From NCBI GenBank assembly GCA_015488535.1, contig WFNP01000072.1, positions 1-53,280 of the forward strand: a stretch of DNA of 53,280 nucleotides. Reading direction: 5' to 3'. A program made the translations under genes and the position numbers. This DNA is from Nitratifractor sp. GTDB taxonomy: Bacteria; Campylobacterota; Campylobacteria; Campylobacterales; Sulfurovaceae. The notes below the pieces were generated by a model, which made no database searches, had not been told where the DNA came from, and saw nothing but the letters and a program-made list of their open reading frames with translations. Shown one piece after another: positions 7,835 through 16,825 of the stretch. The stretch's first letter is position 1; each line of letters starts with the position of its first letter.

Positions 7835-10290
7835 ACGCTCTCCGTCAATTCTTTTGTTATAGATTCGATATTATGGCAAAAGTTACCGTTTTTCTCTATT
7901 AAAAAGAGGTCATTTGCTCTGCTTTTGATTGTGTGAATTTTGGCTGAAGAGATATCTATGCCATATCTGTCAAATATATCTATAATATATGCCAAAAGCC
8001 CTTTTTGATCTTTTGTTTTGATTTTCATAGAGGCATACTCTTTAGAATGCTCACAATCTATATCTATCTCATCTTTATGTATCACAGGCACAATCAAATC
8101 CATATTTATACCACCCATAAACGACTCTCTTACTATCTGCTCAATCAGCTCTATTTCACTATCATCAGCCTTGAGTCTAAAATCTATTTTAAAATATTTC
8201 AAATCATCAAAAAGTTTGGCTATATCCATACCCACTACTTCCAAACGGGATAATCTATGCAGAATATATGCAATATTTATATCTCTTCGTCTGATTATTG
8301 TTATGGTCAAAAATTTCTCATTGGAGATAGTGAAACTAAAATCACCCGTATTGTGTGCCAATCTTGCAAGTTCGATAATTTCACTGTTTGTATGTCTGAT
8401 AAAAAATGCATTGGATGGAATTGATAATATCTTTTTTCTCAAACTCACAGGCAGAGCCTGGAATTTACCACTTCGCTGGAGTGACTCTACTCTTTTCATC
8501 CTCTTTGCTGTCTCATCAATAAGATTGGATTTATCCAGTGCCTCTACGGCATTGTCATACAGTTTGCGTATGAGTTTGGAGCTAAATGGATTGTAAACAT
8601 CTGTGCCGACCCCTTTCATATCGCTGTATGTAAGAATATATATCATATCAAGCATCTTTTTATTGCCAAATCGTGAAAGAAATCTCAAGACTACCTTTTC
8701 ACTGTATATATCCTCTCTCTGTGCCGTTACACTCATCAAAGTATGATACTGAACCAGCCTCTCTCCCATATCTTTCAGATTCTCATCTATACCGATTTTG
8801 GAAGCAAAAACTCTAAACAGAGAAGCTCCTACAAGATGATGGTCTCTTTTTCTGCCTTTTCCGGCATCATGAAGAAGTGCTGTGATTTTGAGCATCTTTT
8901 TTTCATTTTTAGATAACGCTTCAAAGAGTGATGCTATAAACTCATCTTCAATATTTTCCATATATTCAAGTGTTTTTAGAGAGTGTTTATCTACTGTATA
9001 TCTGTGATATCCGTCAAATTGAGGCAGACTGATTACCTTTTTCATAGCAGGTATCACAAATCCCAAAAGTTTGGCTTCTGACAAAGCTCTCAATACAGAG
9101 TGGCTGTGCGGTGTATCAAATACTGCTAACAAGGCTTCATATATCTCACCGTCTGTATGCTCTGGTTTTGGTGCATCTATCAGCATCTTCAGCAGTCTTG
9201 GATGAGCCCTCCATTCACTCTGCATAGAGCGGATACTCATTACTCTTATAAGTTCACAAAAACTATAATCTTTTTGAGCCGGAAGAAACTGTTCATCATA
9301 AAATTCAGGGAGTATATCGCATATCATCTCTTCTATCCAGATACGGCTGTATAGATTTACACTCTTTAGTTTTTCATTAAGATTTTTGGCAAATCTAAGC
9401 TGAGCATTATATCCTTCACCAACACCCAAAATAGATGCCACTTCAGGCAGAAGCTCCAATCTTAATCTATCCTCTTTTTTACCATTGATGATATGCAGAG
9501 CATTTCTTACTCTATACAGATAATCCAAAGAAGTCCGAAATTCTCGGTAATCCCTGTCGCTTACTATAGCAGAATCTATATCTTTGATTTGAGGGACATT
9601 ATACAGCACTTTGGCTATCCAAAATACAGTATTTGCATCTCTAAAGCCTCCTACACCCTCTTTGATATTGGGTTCCATAGTCAGAGGATGCTTTATTTTC
9701 ATCTCTCTTCTCTCATAGAGTTTGGCACGGATATACTCTGTGGGCTTGTCTTTTCGTATTCTGTTGAGCTCATTTTCTACCTCTGCCCACAAAAATTTGG
9801 AGCCTTCTACAAAACGGGATTCAAGCAAGGCACTTTTGATAGTGATATCTTCTTGGGATACTTTATACAGCTCTGATACTTCATGGACTCTGTGTCCTAG
9901 TTTCAACCCACTGTCCCAAAGAATATATAGCATCTTCTCTATAATAGCCTGAGAATCGTATCCACTCAAATCCTTATAGACAAACATCACATCTATATCA
10001 GATTTGATACAGAGTTGCTCTCTGCCATAACTCCCAAGTGCCACTACGGTAACAGGAACACTGTTTTTCATCGGAAAATATGAGCCAAATGCTCTGCGTG
10101 TAGCTACCATATATACTATTTTGAGAATATCATCCATCTTTTTTGTATGACGATAGATAAAATCTCTTATATCCTGACGAAATATATCAGGAAGTTTTGA
10201 AAAATACTCTTTCAACTCACTTTTTAAAATCTTGGCTATCTCAAAATCATCTGCACCACTTGCCAATGCATTTTCGATTTTTTCTGTCAT
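7822..10290 (-). CDS. glnD: [Protein-PII] uridylyltransferase / uridylyl-removing enzyme
   Basis: GlnD is the glutamine sensor that adds UMP to PII when nitrogen is scarce and removes it when glutamine is high. The 822-residue protein has the nucleotidyltransferase motif GSYGR (86-90) with the metal aspartates of SDID (98 and 100). The HD hydrolase domain has H435 and HDAGKGRKRDH from 474. Two C-terminal ACT-type regions complete the order, one near 690-750 and one near 755-820 (KTKDQKGLLAYIIDIFDRYG). All catalytic residues are present, so both activities are plausible. It starts three bases after gdhA ends and overlaps glmS. The glutamine synthetase in this window lacks the adenylylation tyrosine, so PII is the likely sole target. 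Confidence 0.95.
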   Translation of the reverse strand: MTEKIENALASGADDFEIAKILKSELKEYFSKLPDIFRQDIRDFIYRHTKKMDDILKIVYMVATRRAFGSYFPMKNSVPVTVVALGSYGREQLCIKSDIDVMFVYKDLSGYDSQAIIEKMLYILWDSGLKLGHRVHEVSELYKVSQEDITIKSALLESRFVEGSKFLWAEVENELNRIRKDKPTEYIRAKLYERREMKIKHPLTMEPNIKEGVGGFRDANTVFWIAKVLYNVPQIKDIDSAIVSDRDYREFRTSLDYLYRVRNALHIINGKKEDRLRLELLPEVASILGVGEGYNAQLRFAKNLNEKLKSVNLYSRIWIEEMICDILPEFYDEQFLPAQKDYSFCELIRVMSIRSMQSEWRAHPRLLKMLIDAPKPEHTDGEIYEALLAVFDTPHSHSVLRALSEAKLLGFVIPAMKKVISLPQFDGYHRYTVDKHSLKTLEYMENIEDEFIASLFEALSKNEKKMLKITALLHDAGKGRKRDHHLVGASLFRVFASKIGIDENLKDMGERLVQYHTLMSVTAQREDIYSEKVVLRFLSRFGNKKMLDMIYILTYSDMKGVGTDVYNPFSSKLIRKLYDNAVEALDKSNLIDETAKRMKRVESLQRSGKFQALPVSLRKKILSIPSNAFFIRHTNSEIIELARLAHNTGDFSFTISNEKFLTITIIRRRDINIAYILHRLSRLEVVGMDIAKLFDDLKYFKIDFRLKADDSEIELIEQIVRESFMGGINMDLIVPVIHKDEIDIDCEHSKEYASMKIKTKDQKGLLAYIIDIFDRYGIDISSAKIHTIKSRANDLFLIEKNGNFCHNIESITKELTESVCAE

Positions 10291-10293
10291 CTC

Positions 10294-11661
10294 TCACACA
10301 GCTCCCTGATCTATCATAGCATCTGCTACTCTTCTAAATCCGGCGATATTTGCACCCATCAGCAAATCACCCTCTTGTCCAAATTCTTTGGATGTATTGT
10401 ATGCCGTATTAAATATGTTTCTCATTATCTCAAAGAGTTTTGTATCCACCTGGGCAAATGTCCAATTTTGCATACTGGCATTTTGTGCCATCTCCAGCTG
10501 ACTTACCGCCACACCTCCGGCATTTGCCGCTTTTGCCGGTCCAAAATATACTCCGTTGCTCTTGAGATATGCCATAGCCTCTGGAGTAGTAGGCATATTA
10601 GCTCCCTCATTCACCAATATACAACCGTTTTTTACCAAATTTTTAGCATCTGTCAGAGTCAGTTCATTTTGTGTAGCACTCGGAAATGCCACATCACACG
10701 GCACACTCCATGCTGCATGTCCGCCTTCGGGGTATTTATGTAGAGGTATATATTGGGCACCTTTATGGATATTGGCATACTCTGCAAGTGAGCCTCTTCT
10801 CTCCATCCCTTTTATAGCCTTTAGCGTATTTAAATCTATCCCGTTTTTATGATAAATGGTTCCTTTACTGTCTGAGCATGTTACAGGTATTGCACCCATT
10901 TTAAGCAGTTTTTCAATCGTATGTATCGCTACATTACCTGCACCTGATACAGCACACACTTTGCCTTTGATTTCATCTCCATATTTATTCAAAATATTCT
11001 CAGCAAAATATACAGAACCGTATCCAGTAGCCTCTATCCTGCCTTGAGAGCCTCCCCAACTGGTCTTTTTACCTGTCAAGGCTCCTTCAAAACGCACAGT
11101 AAGTCTTTTATACTGACCATAGAGGTATCCTATCTCTCTTGGTCCTACTCCGATATCTCCTGCCGGTATATCTCTGGTCTCTCCCATATGTCTATACATC
11201 TCATTCATAAATGATTGACAAAATGCCATAATCTCATTGTCACTCTTGCCTTTGGGGTCGAAGTTGCTTCCTCCTTTGCCCGCACCTATATCCAAACCGG
11301 TAAGAGAGTTTTTGAATATCTGCTCAAATCCCAAAAATTTAACAATTCCAAGATTGACTGTAGGGTGAAACCTAAGCCCCCCTTTGTATGGACCAATTGC
11401 AGAGTTAAACTGGACTCTATATCCCAGATTACTCCTGATTTTGCCTGAATCATCTACCCATGTAACTCTGAATATAATTGTCCTCTCAGGAGTTACTATC
11501 CTTTCAAGAATTGAATAATCTTTATATCTTCTGTCCTCTTCAAGCAGAGGTATAAGAGACTCAAAAACCTCTGTCGTAGCTTGATAAAATTCATTCTGTC
11601 CGGGTGAACACTCTCTTACATAATTTAATACACCCTTTACATACTCTCTAGCACTACTCAA
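10294..11661 (-). CDS. gdhA: NADP-type glutamate dehydrogenase
   Basis: The 455-residue enzyme reductively aminates 2-oxoglutarate to glutamate. The catalytic region PYKGGLRFHPTVN, GLDIGAGKGGSNFDPKGKSD and RDIPAGDIGVGPREIGYL is intact, followed by the Rossmann motif SGAGNVA and the C-terminal segment EGANMPTTPEA. Length and motifs fit the hexameric bacterial NADP-dependent type used for assimilation. The start is a TTG at 11661 preceded by AAGGAT six bases upstream; no better ATG is near. It lies 50 bases after pta and three bases before glnD in the same direction. This couples ammonium capture with the PII-modifying enzyme. Coenzyme choice is inferred from the family. Confidence 0.95.
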   Translation of the reverse strand: MSSAREYVKGVLNYVRECSPGQNEFYQATTEVFESLIPLLEEDRRYKDYSILERIVTPERTIIFRVTWVDDSGKIRSNLGYRVQFNSAIGPYKGGLRFHPTVNLGIVKFLGFEQIFKNSLTGLDIGAGKGGSNFDPKGKSDNEIMAFCQSFMNEMYRHMGETRDIPAGDIGVGPREIGYLYGQYKRLTVRFEGALTGKKTSWGGSQGRIEATGYGSVYFAENILNKYGDEIKGKVCAVSGAGNVAIHTIEKLLKMGAIPVTCSDSKGTIYHKNGIDLNTLKAIKGMERRGSLAEYANIHKGAQYIPLHKYPEGGHAAWSVPCDVAFPSATQNELTLTDAKNLVKNGCILVNEGANMPTTPEAMAYLKSNGVYFGPAKAANAGGVAVSQLEMAQNASMQNWTFAQVDTKLFEIMRNIFNTAYNTSKEFGQEGDLLMGANIAGFRRVADAMIDQGAV

Positions 11662-11711
11662 AATATATCCTTTGGTTATTGATTTAATAAAAATAGTAAT
11701 ATCAATACTAA

Positions 11712-13805
11712 CTACCTGTTATTTTTTCCTGCTTTATACTCTAAATTTTCTGCCTGAATAGCCGTAATGGCTACAGTGCTGACTATATCATCTACACTGC
11801 AACCTCTGCTTAAATCATTGACTGCTCTTTTAAGTCCCTGCAATACAGGACCTATTGCGATAGCTCCTGTGGAGCGTTGGACAGCTTTATATGTATTGTT
11901 GCCGGTATTTAAATCAGGGAATATAAATACATTGGCTTTGCCTGCTACTTTTGAATTTGGCATTTTTAGTCTTGCAACTTCCATATCAATAGCTGCATCA
12001 TACTGAAGCGGTCCCTCTATAGGGATATCATCTCTTATCTTTTGTGCCAAATCTGAGGCTTTTTTGACTTTTTCTACATCTGCACCCTTGCCACTGCTAC
12101 CACTTGAATAAGAGAGCAGTGCCACTACCGGCTCTATACCGAAAGCTTCAGCAGTCTTTGCAGAGCTAAGAGCAATTTGGGCTAACTGTTTGTAATCTGG
12201 ATTCACTACTATCGCACAATCACCATATACTAATACTCTAGTCTCTAGGCACATAAAAAATACACTTGAAACTGTCTCAATACCTTTAGCAGTGCCAAAT
12301 ATTTGAAGTGCAGGACGGACAGTCTCGGCGGTAGTATGGGTAGCTCCGCTTACCATACCGTCAGCCAATCCCTCCTCTACCATCATAGTGGCAAAATAGC
12401 TGATATTTTTGACTGTATCTTCAGCATCTTTTAGAGAAATTCCCTTATGCTTTCTGAGATTGTAAAATGATTTTGCAAATCTATCTATAAGCTCAGGATT
12501 TTCATTATCCACTATTTCAACCTGACTCAAATCTATACCTATTGCAGTGGCTCTTTTATGGATCTCTTCTTTTTTACCAAGCAGTATAATATCAGCTATA
12601 CCTCTGCGTGATATTTTTTCAGATGCTTCAAGCACTCTTCTATCATCTGCTTCTGGCAAAACAATTCTCTTTTTCAGTTTTGAAGCTTTTGTAAAGATAC
12701 GGTGTAAAAACATTACAGGAGTCATAATATCACTCATCTCTTTTGTAAGTGATGATTCAATACTCTGTATATCTATATATTTATCAAAATGCCCAAGTAG
12801 TAAATCAAGCTTTCTGCTATGAGCTGGTGTGAGTCTGGCTTCTGCCAAGAATGCTCTTTGAGCCAATGTCATGGTATCATCACTGCTTCGAGCTATCACT
12901 ATCGGAAAATCTTTGGCAGATTGATATAGTTTGATTACACTCTCAGCTACAGGTAAATCTCCTCCTACTATCATAGCCGAAGCTGTCCCAAAATCATCAG
13001 AATAAGCAGCACTGAGAATGGTAATCAAAATATCTGAGCGGTCTGCCGGTGTGATTATCAAATCTGAATCTTTAAGATGATTTAAAAAATTTTCCGGACG
13101 CATGGCAGCGACTTTGATATCAGATACACTCTGTTGCAGTTTTACACTGTCATTGCCATGAAGCAACTCTGCATTGGTAGCTTCTAGTATATCCATGACA
13201 GTAGCCTTGTCCAACTCTTCATTATATGGTATTTTGTATATAAATACCCCTTCTGACACTATAGAGTTGTCACTATATATTTCATCTGTCACTCTGTTAA
13301 TAATCAAAGCCATAGGCTCCAAACCCTCATCTTTGACTGTTTTAATCCATATATCGGCTTCATCATCTGTATCTTTATTGTTGTCTGCTCTCATGACACC
13401 AATCAAAGCCGAAGAGAGATTCATAGCCACTGATATATTGATATCTCTTTGAGCCAATTCTGTGAGAGTGGCATCTGTAAAACCCATACACAATACAAAA
13501 TCATACTCTCTTTTCAGATTCTCAAAATCAGTAATAATCTTTTCATAAACTGCCTCTTGATTATCCTGGGCAAACATATGCTCTACATCTTCTACGGTGA
13601 ATGAATGGCACTCTTTTGGATTTTGCTTCAATTTAAACAGGGATATCACAGTATCAGAATCCAAATCTCTGCCTCTGTCTAATATGGGTTTGAAAAATGC
13701 CACTTTTTTGTATCTACGCTTTAGGATATTCATAAGTCCAAGTGTCACAAACAGTGAGCCACTGCCTTCTTTGGCAGGAGCTACAAATACAGACTCTATA
13801 TTCAT
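11712..13805 (-). CDS. pta: Phosphate acetyltransferase, long form
   Basis: Pta interconverts acetyl-CoA and acetyl-phosphate. The 697-residue protein is the long form. An N-terminal P-loop domain related to dethiobiotin synthetase (VAPAKEGSGSLFVTLGL, near residues 8-25) is followed by a DRTGG-like regulatory region (near 220-330). The catalytic PTA domain (about 370-690) has LPEADDRRVLEA, DGMVSGATHTTAETVRPALQI, QYDAAIDMEVA and FPDLNTGNNTYKAVQRS. In the P-loop the usual GKT/GKS is altered to EGSGSL, so nucleotide binding there is uncertain. No acetate kinase gene is adjacent, though the two are commonly paired. It starts three bases after the CYTH gene with AAGGTAAATA before the ATG. Confidence 0.94.
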   Translation of the reverse strand: MNIESVFVAPAKEGSGSLFVTLGLMNILKRRYKKVAFFKPILDRGRDLDSDTVISLFKLKQNPKECHSFTVEDVEHMFAQDNQEAVYEKIITDFENLKREYDFVLCMGFTDATLTELAQRDINISVAMNLSSALIGVMRADNNKDTDDEADIWIKTVKDEGLEPMALIINRVTDEIYSDNSIVSEGVFIYKIPYNEELDKATVMDILEATNAELLHGNDSVKLQQSVSDIKVAAMRPENFLNHLKDSDLIITPADRSDILITILSAAYSDDFGTASAMIVGGDLPVAESVIKLYQSAKDFPIVIARSSDDTMTLAQRAFLAEARLTPAHSRKLDLLLGHFDKYIDIQSIESSLTKEMSDIMTPVMFLHRIFTKASKLKKRIVLPEADDRRVLEASEKISRRGIADIILLGKKEEIHKRATAIGIDLSQVEIVDNENPELIDRFAKSFYNLRKHKGISLKDAEDTVKNISYFATMMVEEGLADGMVSGATHTTAETVRPALQIFGTAKGIETVSSVFFMCLETRVLVYGDCAIVVNPDYKQLAQIALSSAKTAEAFGIEPVVALLSYSSGSSGKGADVEKVKKASDLAQKIRDDIPIEGPLQYDAAIDMEVARLKMPNSKVAGKANVFIFPDLNTGNNTYKAVQRSTGAIAIGPVLQGLKRAVNDLSRGCSVDDIVSTVAITAIQAENLEYKAGKNNR

Positions 13806-13808
13806 TAT

Positions 13809-14318
13809 TTACCTTCCAGGTTTTGGTATTGTCATACTTTTTGAGAGATAACCGTTTGTAAATCTTCTATCATCTGTTACTTCTGTTACTACAATTTCAG
13901 CCAATACATCAGGCATCTTGAATGATTTGGCACTATTTAAATCATCAAACTCTATCTCCAGGATATTCAGCCCTTTTAATCTATCCTTGAAGATATCCAA
14001 CTCAAACTCATATCCATCTAATTCAAAACGACATCTTATTTTTTTGATGATATTTGGGTTTTTTAGCTTTGCATCCTGATACTCTTTGTAACTCACATAC
14101 TCTTCTATCTCCTGCCTTTGCAATCCTGAACCCGTTTTGATTGTATGTATATATCTGTTTCCTGCTCTTCTAAATCTCTCAGCACCAAGTTCATCACTTT
14201 TGATATAGACCTGTTCAATAGACTCTTTTGAGTAACTGATATGCTTTTTTTTGAGAAATTTTTTTACAGAACATGGCAAGAGGAGAAATCTCCTCTCAAT
14301 CTCTATACTATTTTTCAT
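13809..14318 (-). CDS. CYTH-domain protein (triphosphate tunnel metalloenzyme family)
   Basis: This 169-residue protein fits the CYTH superfamily, whose members hydrolyse or cyclise triphosphates in a beta-barrel. The N-terminal signature ExExK appears as EIERR (residues 6-10), so its lysine is replaced by arginine. Alternating charged strands follow (AERFRRAG, HTIKTGSG, EIEEYVSYKEY, RCRFELDGYEFELDIF, LEIEFDD), as expected for the tunnel. A short-chain polyphosphatase or similar activity is typical of stand-alone bacterial members, but the substrate is unknown here. The gene sits three bases before pta in the same operon, placing a possible polyphosphate or nucleotide triphosphatase beside acetyl-phosphate metabolism. 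Confidence 0.83.
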   Translation of the reverse strand: MKNSIEIERRFLLLPCSVKKFLKKKHISYSKESIEQVYIKSDELGAERFRRAGNRYIHTIKTGSGLQRQEIEEYVSYKEYQDAKLKNPNIIKKIRCRFELDGYEFELDIFKDRLKGLNILEIEFDDLNSAKSFKMPDVLAEIVVTEVTDDRRFTNGYLSKSMTIPKPGR

Positions 14319-14412
14319 ATTTTCTAAAATACCGGTTGTAGTGCTTCATATACATGTTTTTAGAAGGAACCAAAAATGTTAATAAGTATCTCATTGTCTT
14401 ATCCTTTGTCTA

Positions 14413-14859
14413 TCAATATGGGGCGAAAATTGTCCATCCTGCAACAGAGCGTTCAAGTATTTCGGCAATCCCTGCCTGTTTGTATTCAATACCGTCTATA
14501 TACTCTTTTTTCTTCCAACCCATTGTCTTCATCGTATTTAAACACCCTACCATCTCTACATCATATCCATCCATAAGAGACTCCAATCGTTTGAGAGTGG
14601 CTTTGTCATAATCTTTTTTGATGACTCTCATACCCGAGCTGTAAAACACCATGGCTACCTGCAAAGTTTCAGGTGGATACTCATTTAGAACATTATTAAT
14701 ACCTCCAATGATATGATTTACAGTATGTAAATCATCTGTTTTTACAGGCACTACCCATTTTCGTGGATGGTCAAAGTCCGGTTTTGGTGAAACAAAATCC
14801 ATTTTGGCAAAGAGTGATACAGTCACAAAACTAAAAATTACCAATATCCTATACAGCAT
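14413..14859 (-). CDS. Secreted DsrE-like protein
   Basis: This 148-residue product starts with a signal peptide (MLYRILVIFSFVTVSLFAK) and should be periplasmic. The mature part matches the DsrE/DsrF-like fold: a strand with VVPVKTDD, an N-terminal helix (VNHIIGGINNVL), VAMVFYSSGMRVI, a helix, and VEMVGCLNTMKTMGW with the single conserved cysteine. DsrE relatives carry or transfer sulfur, and secreted members are common in Campylobacterota, but no function is established for this type. The start at 14859 is supported by TAGGAG five bases upstream and by the signal peptide; an ATG 11 codons further up has no such support. It lies 94 bases before the CYTH gene. Confidence 0.8.
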   Translation of the reverse strand: MLYRILVIFSFVTVSLFAKMDFVSPKPDFDHPRKWVVPVKTDDLHTVNHIIGGINNVLNEYPPETLQVAMVFYSSGMRVIKKDYDKATLKRLESLMDGYDVEMVGCLNTMKTMGWKKKEYIDGIEYKQAGIAEILERSVAGWTIFAPY

Positions 14860-14976
14860 ATATACTCCTACAATTTTGATATTAAATGTCAAATATTATA
14901 TCATACATAATATCTTTTATTGAATAGATATATAAGTATAACTTAATTGATAAAACTAAGATATCTCTTGATAAGT

Positions 14977-14982
14977 TATAAT
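14977..14982 (+). promoter_or_regulatory. -10 element (TATAAT) for the polysaccharide operon
   Basis: TATAAT lies 26 bases before the glycosyltransferase ATG; TTGGAG (about 14998-15003) serves as ribosome site. There is no well-spaced -35. Confidence 0.5.
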
Positions 14983-15008
14983 ACAAACAATTTCACATTG
15001 GAGCCATA

Positions 15009-16163
15009 ATGAAAAAGATTGTTGTAGATATGATACCTCTACTCAGTAAAAGAACAGGTGTAGGTAGATATCTTTATGAAAATATTACAAGAATATCCAA
15101 AATAACAAATGATAATTACTCTTTTGTATATTGGTATGGCTACTACTCATCTAAAATAATAGGTATAGAGTCCAATAGCAATCCACAAAACAGCTTGATT
15201 GGATATACCAAAAAAGTACTAGACAGATTTACACTACTTAAACGAATTGCCAGAAAAGCCACAAGAGTATCAGCCAAAATCAGAGGAAATGAAGTATATG
15301 ATCTGTATTGGCAACCAAACTTTATCCCCGAATCTCATATCAAATCAAAACTGACTGTTACTACTGTCCATGATTTATCTTTTCACCTACACCCACAATG
15401 GCACCCCAAAGAGAGAATAGAGTATTTTACTCAAAACTTCTTTGACAATATCAAACGAAGTGACCATATTATTACCGTATCAAAATATATAAAACAGGAG
15501 ATTATTGATACACTCAATATCGAAGCTGATAAAATCAGTGTCATATACAATGGAATAGATCAAGAGATTTACAAAGAATACAGTGATGATGAGAGTAAAA
15601 CTACAGCAGACAAATTCAACTTGCCTAACAAATATATACTCTTTGTAGGTAGTATAGAGCCTAGGAAAAACCTCATCAATCTATTAAGAGCATATATAAA
15701 TCTACCTGAAAGTATAAAAAATAAATATCCTTTATTGCTGGTAGGATACAAAGGCTGGGGTAATGATGAGATATACTCTATAATCAAAAAGAATAAGAGT
15801 CATATATATTATGTAGGTTATGTCAATGATTTGGAATTGGCACATATCTACTCAAGAGCTTCTTTGTTCATATATCCATCATACTATGAAGGTTTTGGTA
15901 TCCCTCCGATAGAAGCAATGGCATGTGCAACACCTGTTATTGTATCAAACAAAACTTCTCTGCCTGAAGTATGCGGAGATTGCGCACTCTATATAGAGCC
16001 GGATAATCCTGATGATATCAGAGAAAAAATATTATATATACTTAATGATAAATCTCTTCAGCAAAACTTGAGAGAAAAAGGCAAAAAATGGATAAGCAGA
16101 TACAGCTGGGACAAGAGTGCCAAAGAGCATATGATACTATTTGAAAGGCTACTGTCACAATGA
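15009..16163 (+). CDS. Glycosyltransferase, family 4 (GT-B fold)
   Basis: This 384-residue cytoplasmic enzyme transfers a sugar from a nucleotide donor during surface polysaccharide synthesis. The N-terminal acceptor domain starts with VVDMIPLLSKRTGVGRYLYEN. The C-terminal donor domain has LFVGSIEPRKN (near 215), the E-x7-E retaining signature in YEGFGIPPIEAMACATPVI, and a terminal helix. It resembles mannosyltransferases of the WbaZ/MtfB kind, but sugar and acceptor cannot be read from sequence. It opens the locus and shares four bases (ATGA) with the DNA glycosylase gene that follows. Confidence 0.9.
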   Translation: MKKIVVDMIPLLSKRTGVGRYLYENITRISKITNDNYSFVYWYGYYSSKIIGIESNSNPQNSLIGYTKKVLDRFTLLKRIARKATRVSAKIRGNEVYDLYWQPNFIPESHIKSKLTVTTVHDLSFHLHPQWHPKERIEYFTQNFFDNIKRSDHIITVSKYIKQEIIDTLNIEADKISVIYNGIDQEIYKEYSDDESKTTADKFNLPNKYILFVGSIEPRKNLINLLRAYINLPESIKNKYPLLLVGYKGWGNDEIYSIIKKNKSHIYYVGYVNDLELAHIYSRASLFIYPSYYEGFGIPPIEAMACATPVIVSNKTSLPEVCGDCALYIEPDNPDDIREKILYILNDKSLQQNLREKGKKWISRYSWDKSAKEHMILFERLLSQ

Positions 16164-16825
16164 TAATAACAGACTCGTTTGAACTGCTAAAATTACTGAA
16201 AGACAGAGGCTATGACAGAGCAGACTCAGATGAGTGGTGGTGGCCTGAGAGTGGAACAGAAACTGCATTAATAGGAGCAATACTTACACAAAATACAAAA
16301 TGGGAAAATGTAGAAACTTCTTTACAAAGATTAAAGAGTGATAATCTATTGTCTGTTGAGAAACTTGCATCACTGAAAGAAGAAGATATATATACACATA
16401 TCCAAGCCAGTGGATTTTTTAGAAACAAAGCCAAAAATATTATTTTATTGTCTCAACATATACTAAAAGATTTTGAGACATTTGCAAACTTCAAAGAGAG
16501 TGTAAACAGAGAGTGGCTACTTAAGCAAAGAGGTATAGGTTTTGAGACAGCTGATACTGTTTTAAATTATACCTGCTACAAAGAGGCATTTGTAATAGAC
16601 AGCTATACCAACAGACTCTTATTGGCCTTTGGGTATATGATGGATAGCTACAAAGAGATCCAAGAGTGGATAATAGATGGAATCTATGACAGATACGATA
16701 CACTGTTTCCAGATTATAGCAGAGCAAAAGTCTATGCAAGGTCTCATGGTATGATAGTAGAGTATTGCAAAGAGAACAAAAAATCAAAAACAAAAGAGAT
16801 AGATATATCCAAATTGATTCTATAA
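16160..16825 (+). CDS. DNA-3-methyladenine glycosylase, MagIII-like (HhH-GPD)
   Basis: The 221-residue protein is an endonuclease III-fold base-excision enzyme. A helix-hairpin-helix (LLKQRGIGFETADTVLNY, near 120-137) is followed by the catalytic aspartate in VIDSYTNRL. In the hairpin the lysine used by bifunctional EndoIII is replaced by glutamate, which predicts a monofunctional glycosylase. The C-terminal iron-sulfur cysteines of EndoIII are absent. Both traits are known for the Helicobacter MagIII group that removes 3-methyladenine. The gene is translationally coupled to a glycosyltransferase, an unexpected partner. Its 3' end overlaps the convergent glycosyltransferase gene by six bases. 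Confidence 0.86.
   Translation: MIITDSFELLKLLKDRGYDRADSDEWWWPESGTETALIGAILTQNTKWENVETSLQRLKSDNLLSVEKLASLKEEDIYTHIQASGFFRNKAKNIILLSQHILKDFETFANFKESVNREWLLKQRGIGFETADTVLNYTCYKEAFVIDSYTNRLLLAFGYMMDSYKEIQEWIIDGIYDRYDTLFPDYSRAKVYARSHGMIVEYCKENKKSKTKEIDISKLIL

Noticed and set aside
11712-13805. Gene fusion or frameshift in pta because of its length
   Set aside because: 697 residues is the normal size of the long Pta form with an N-terminal P-loop and DRTGG-like region.
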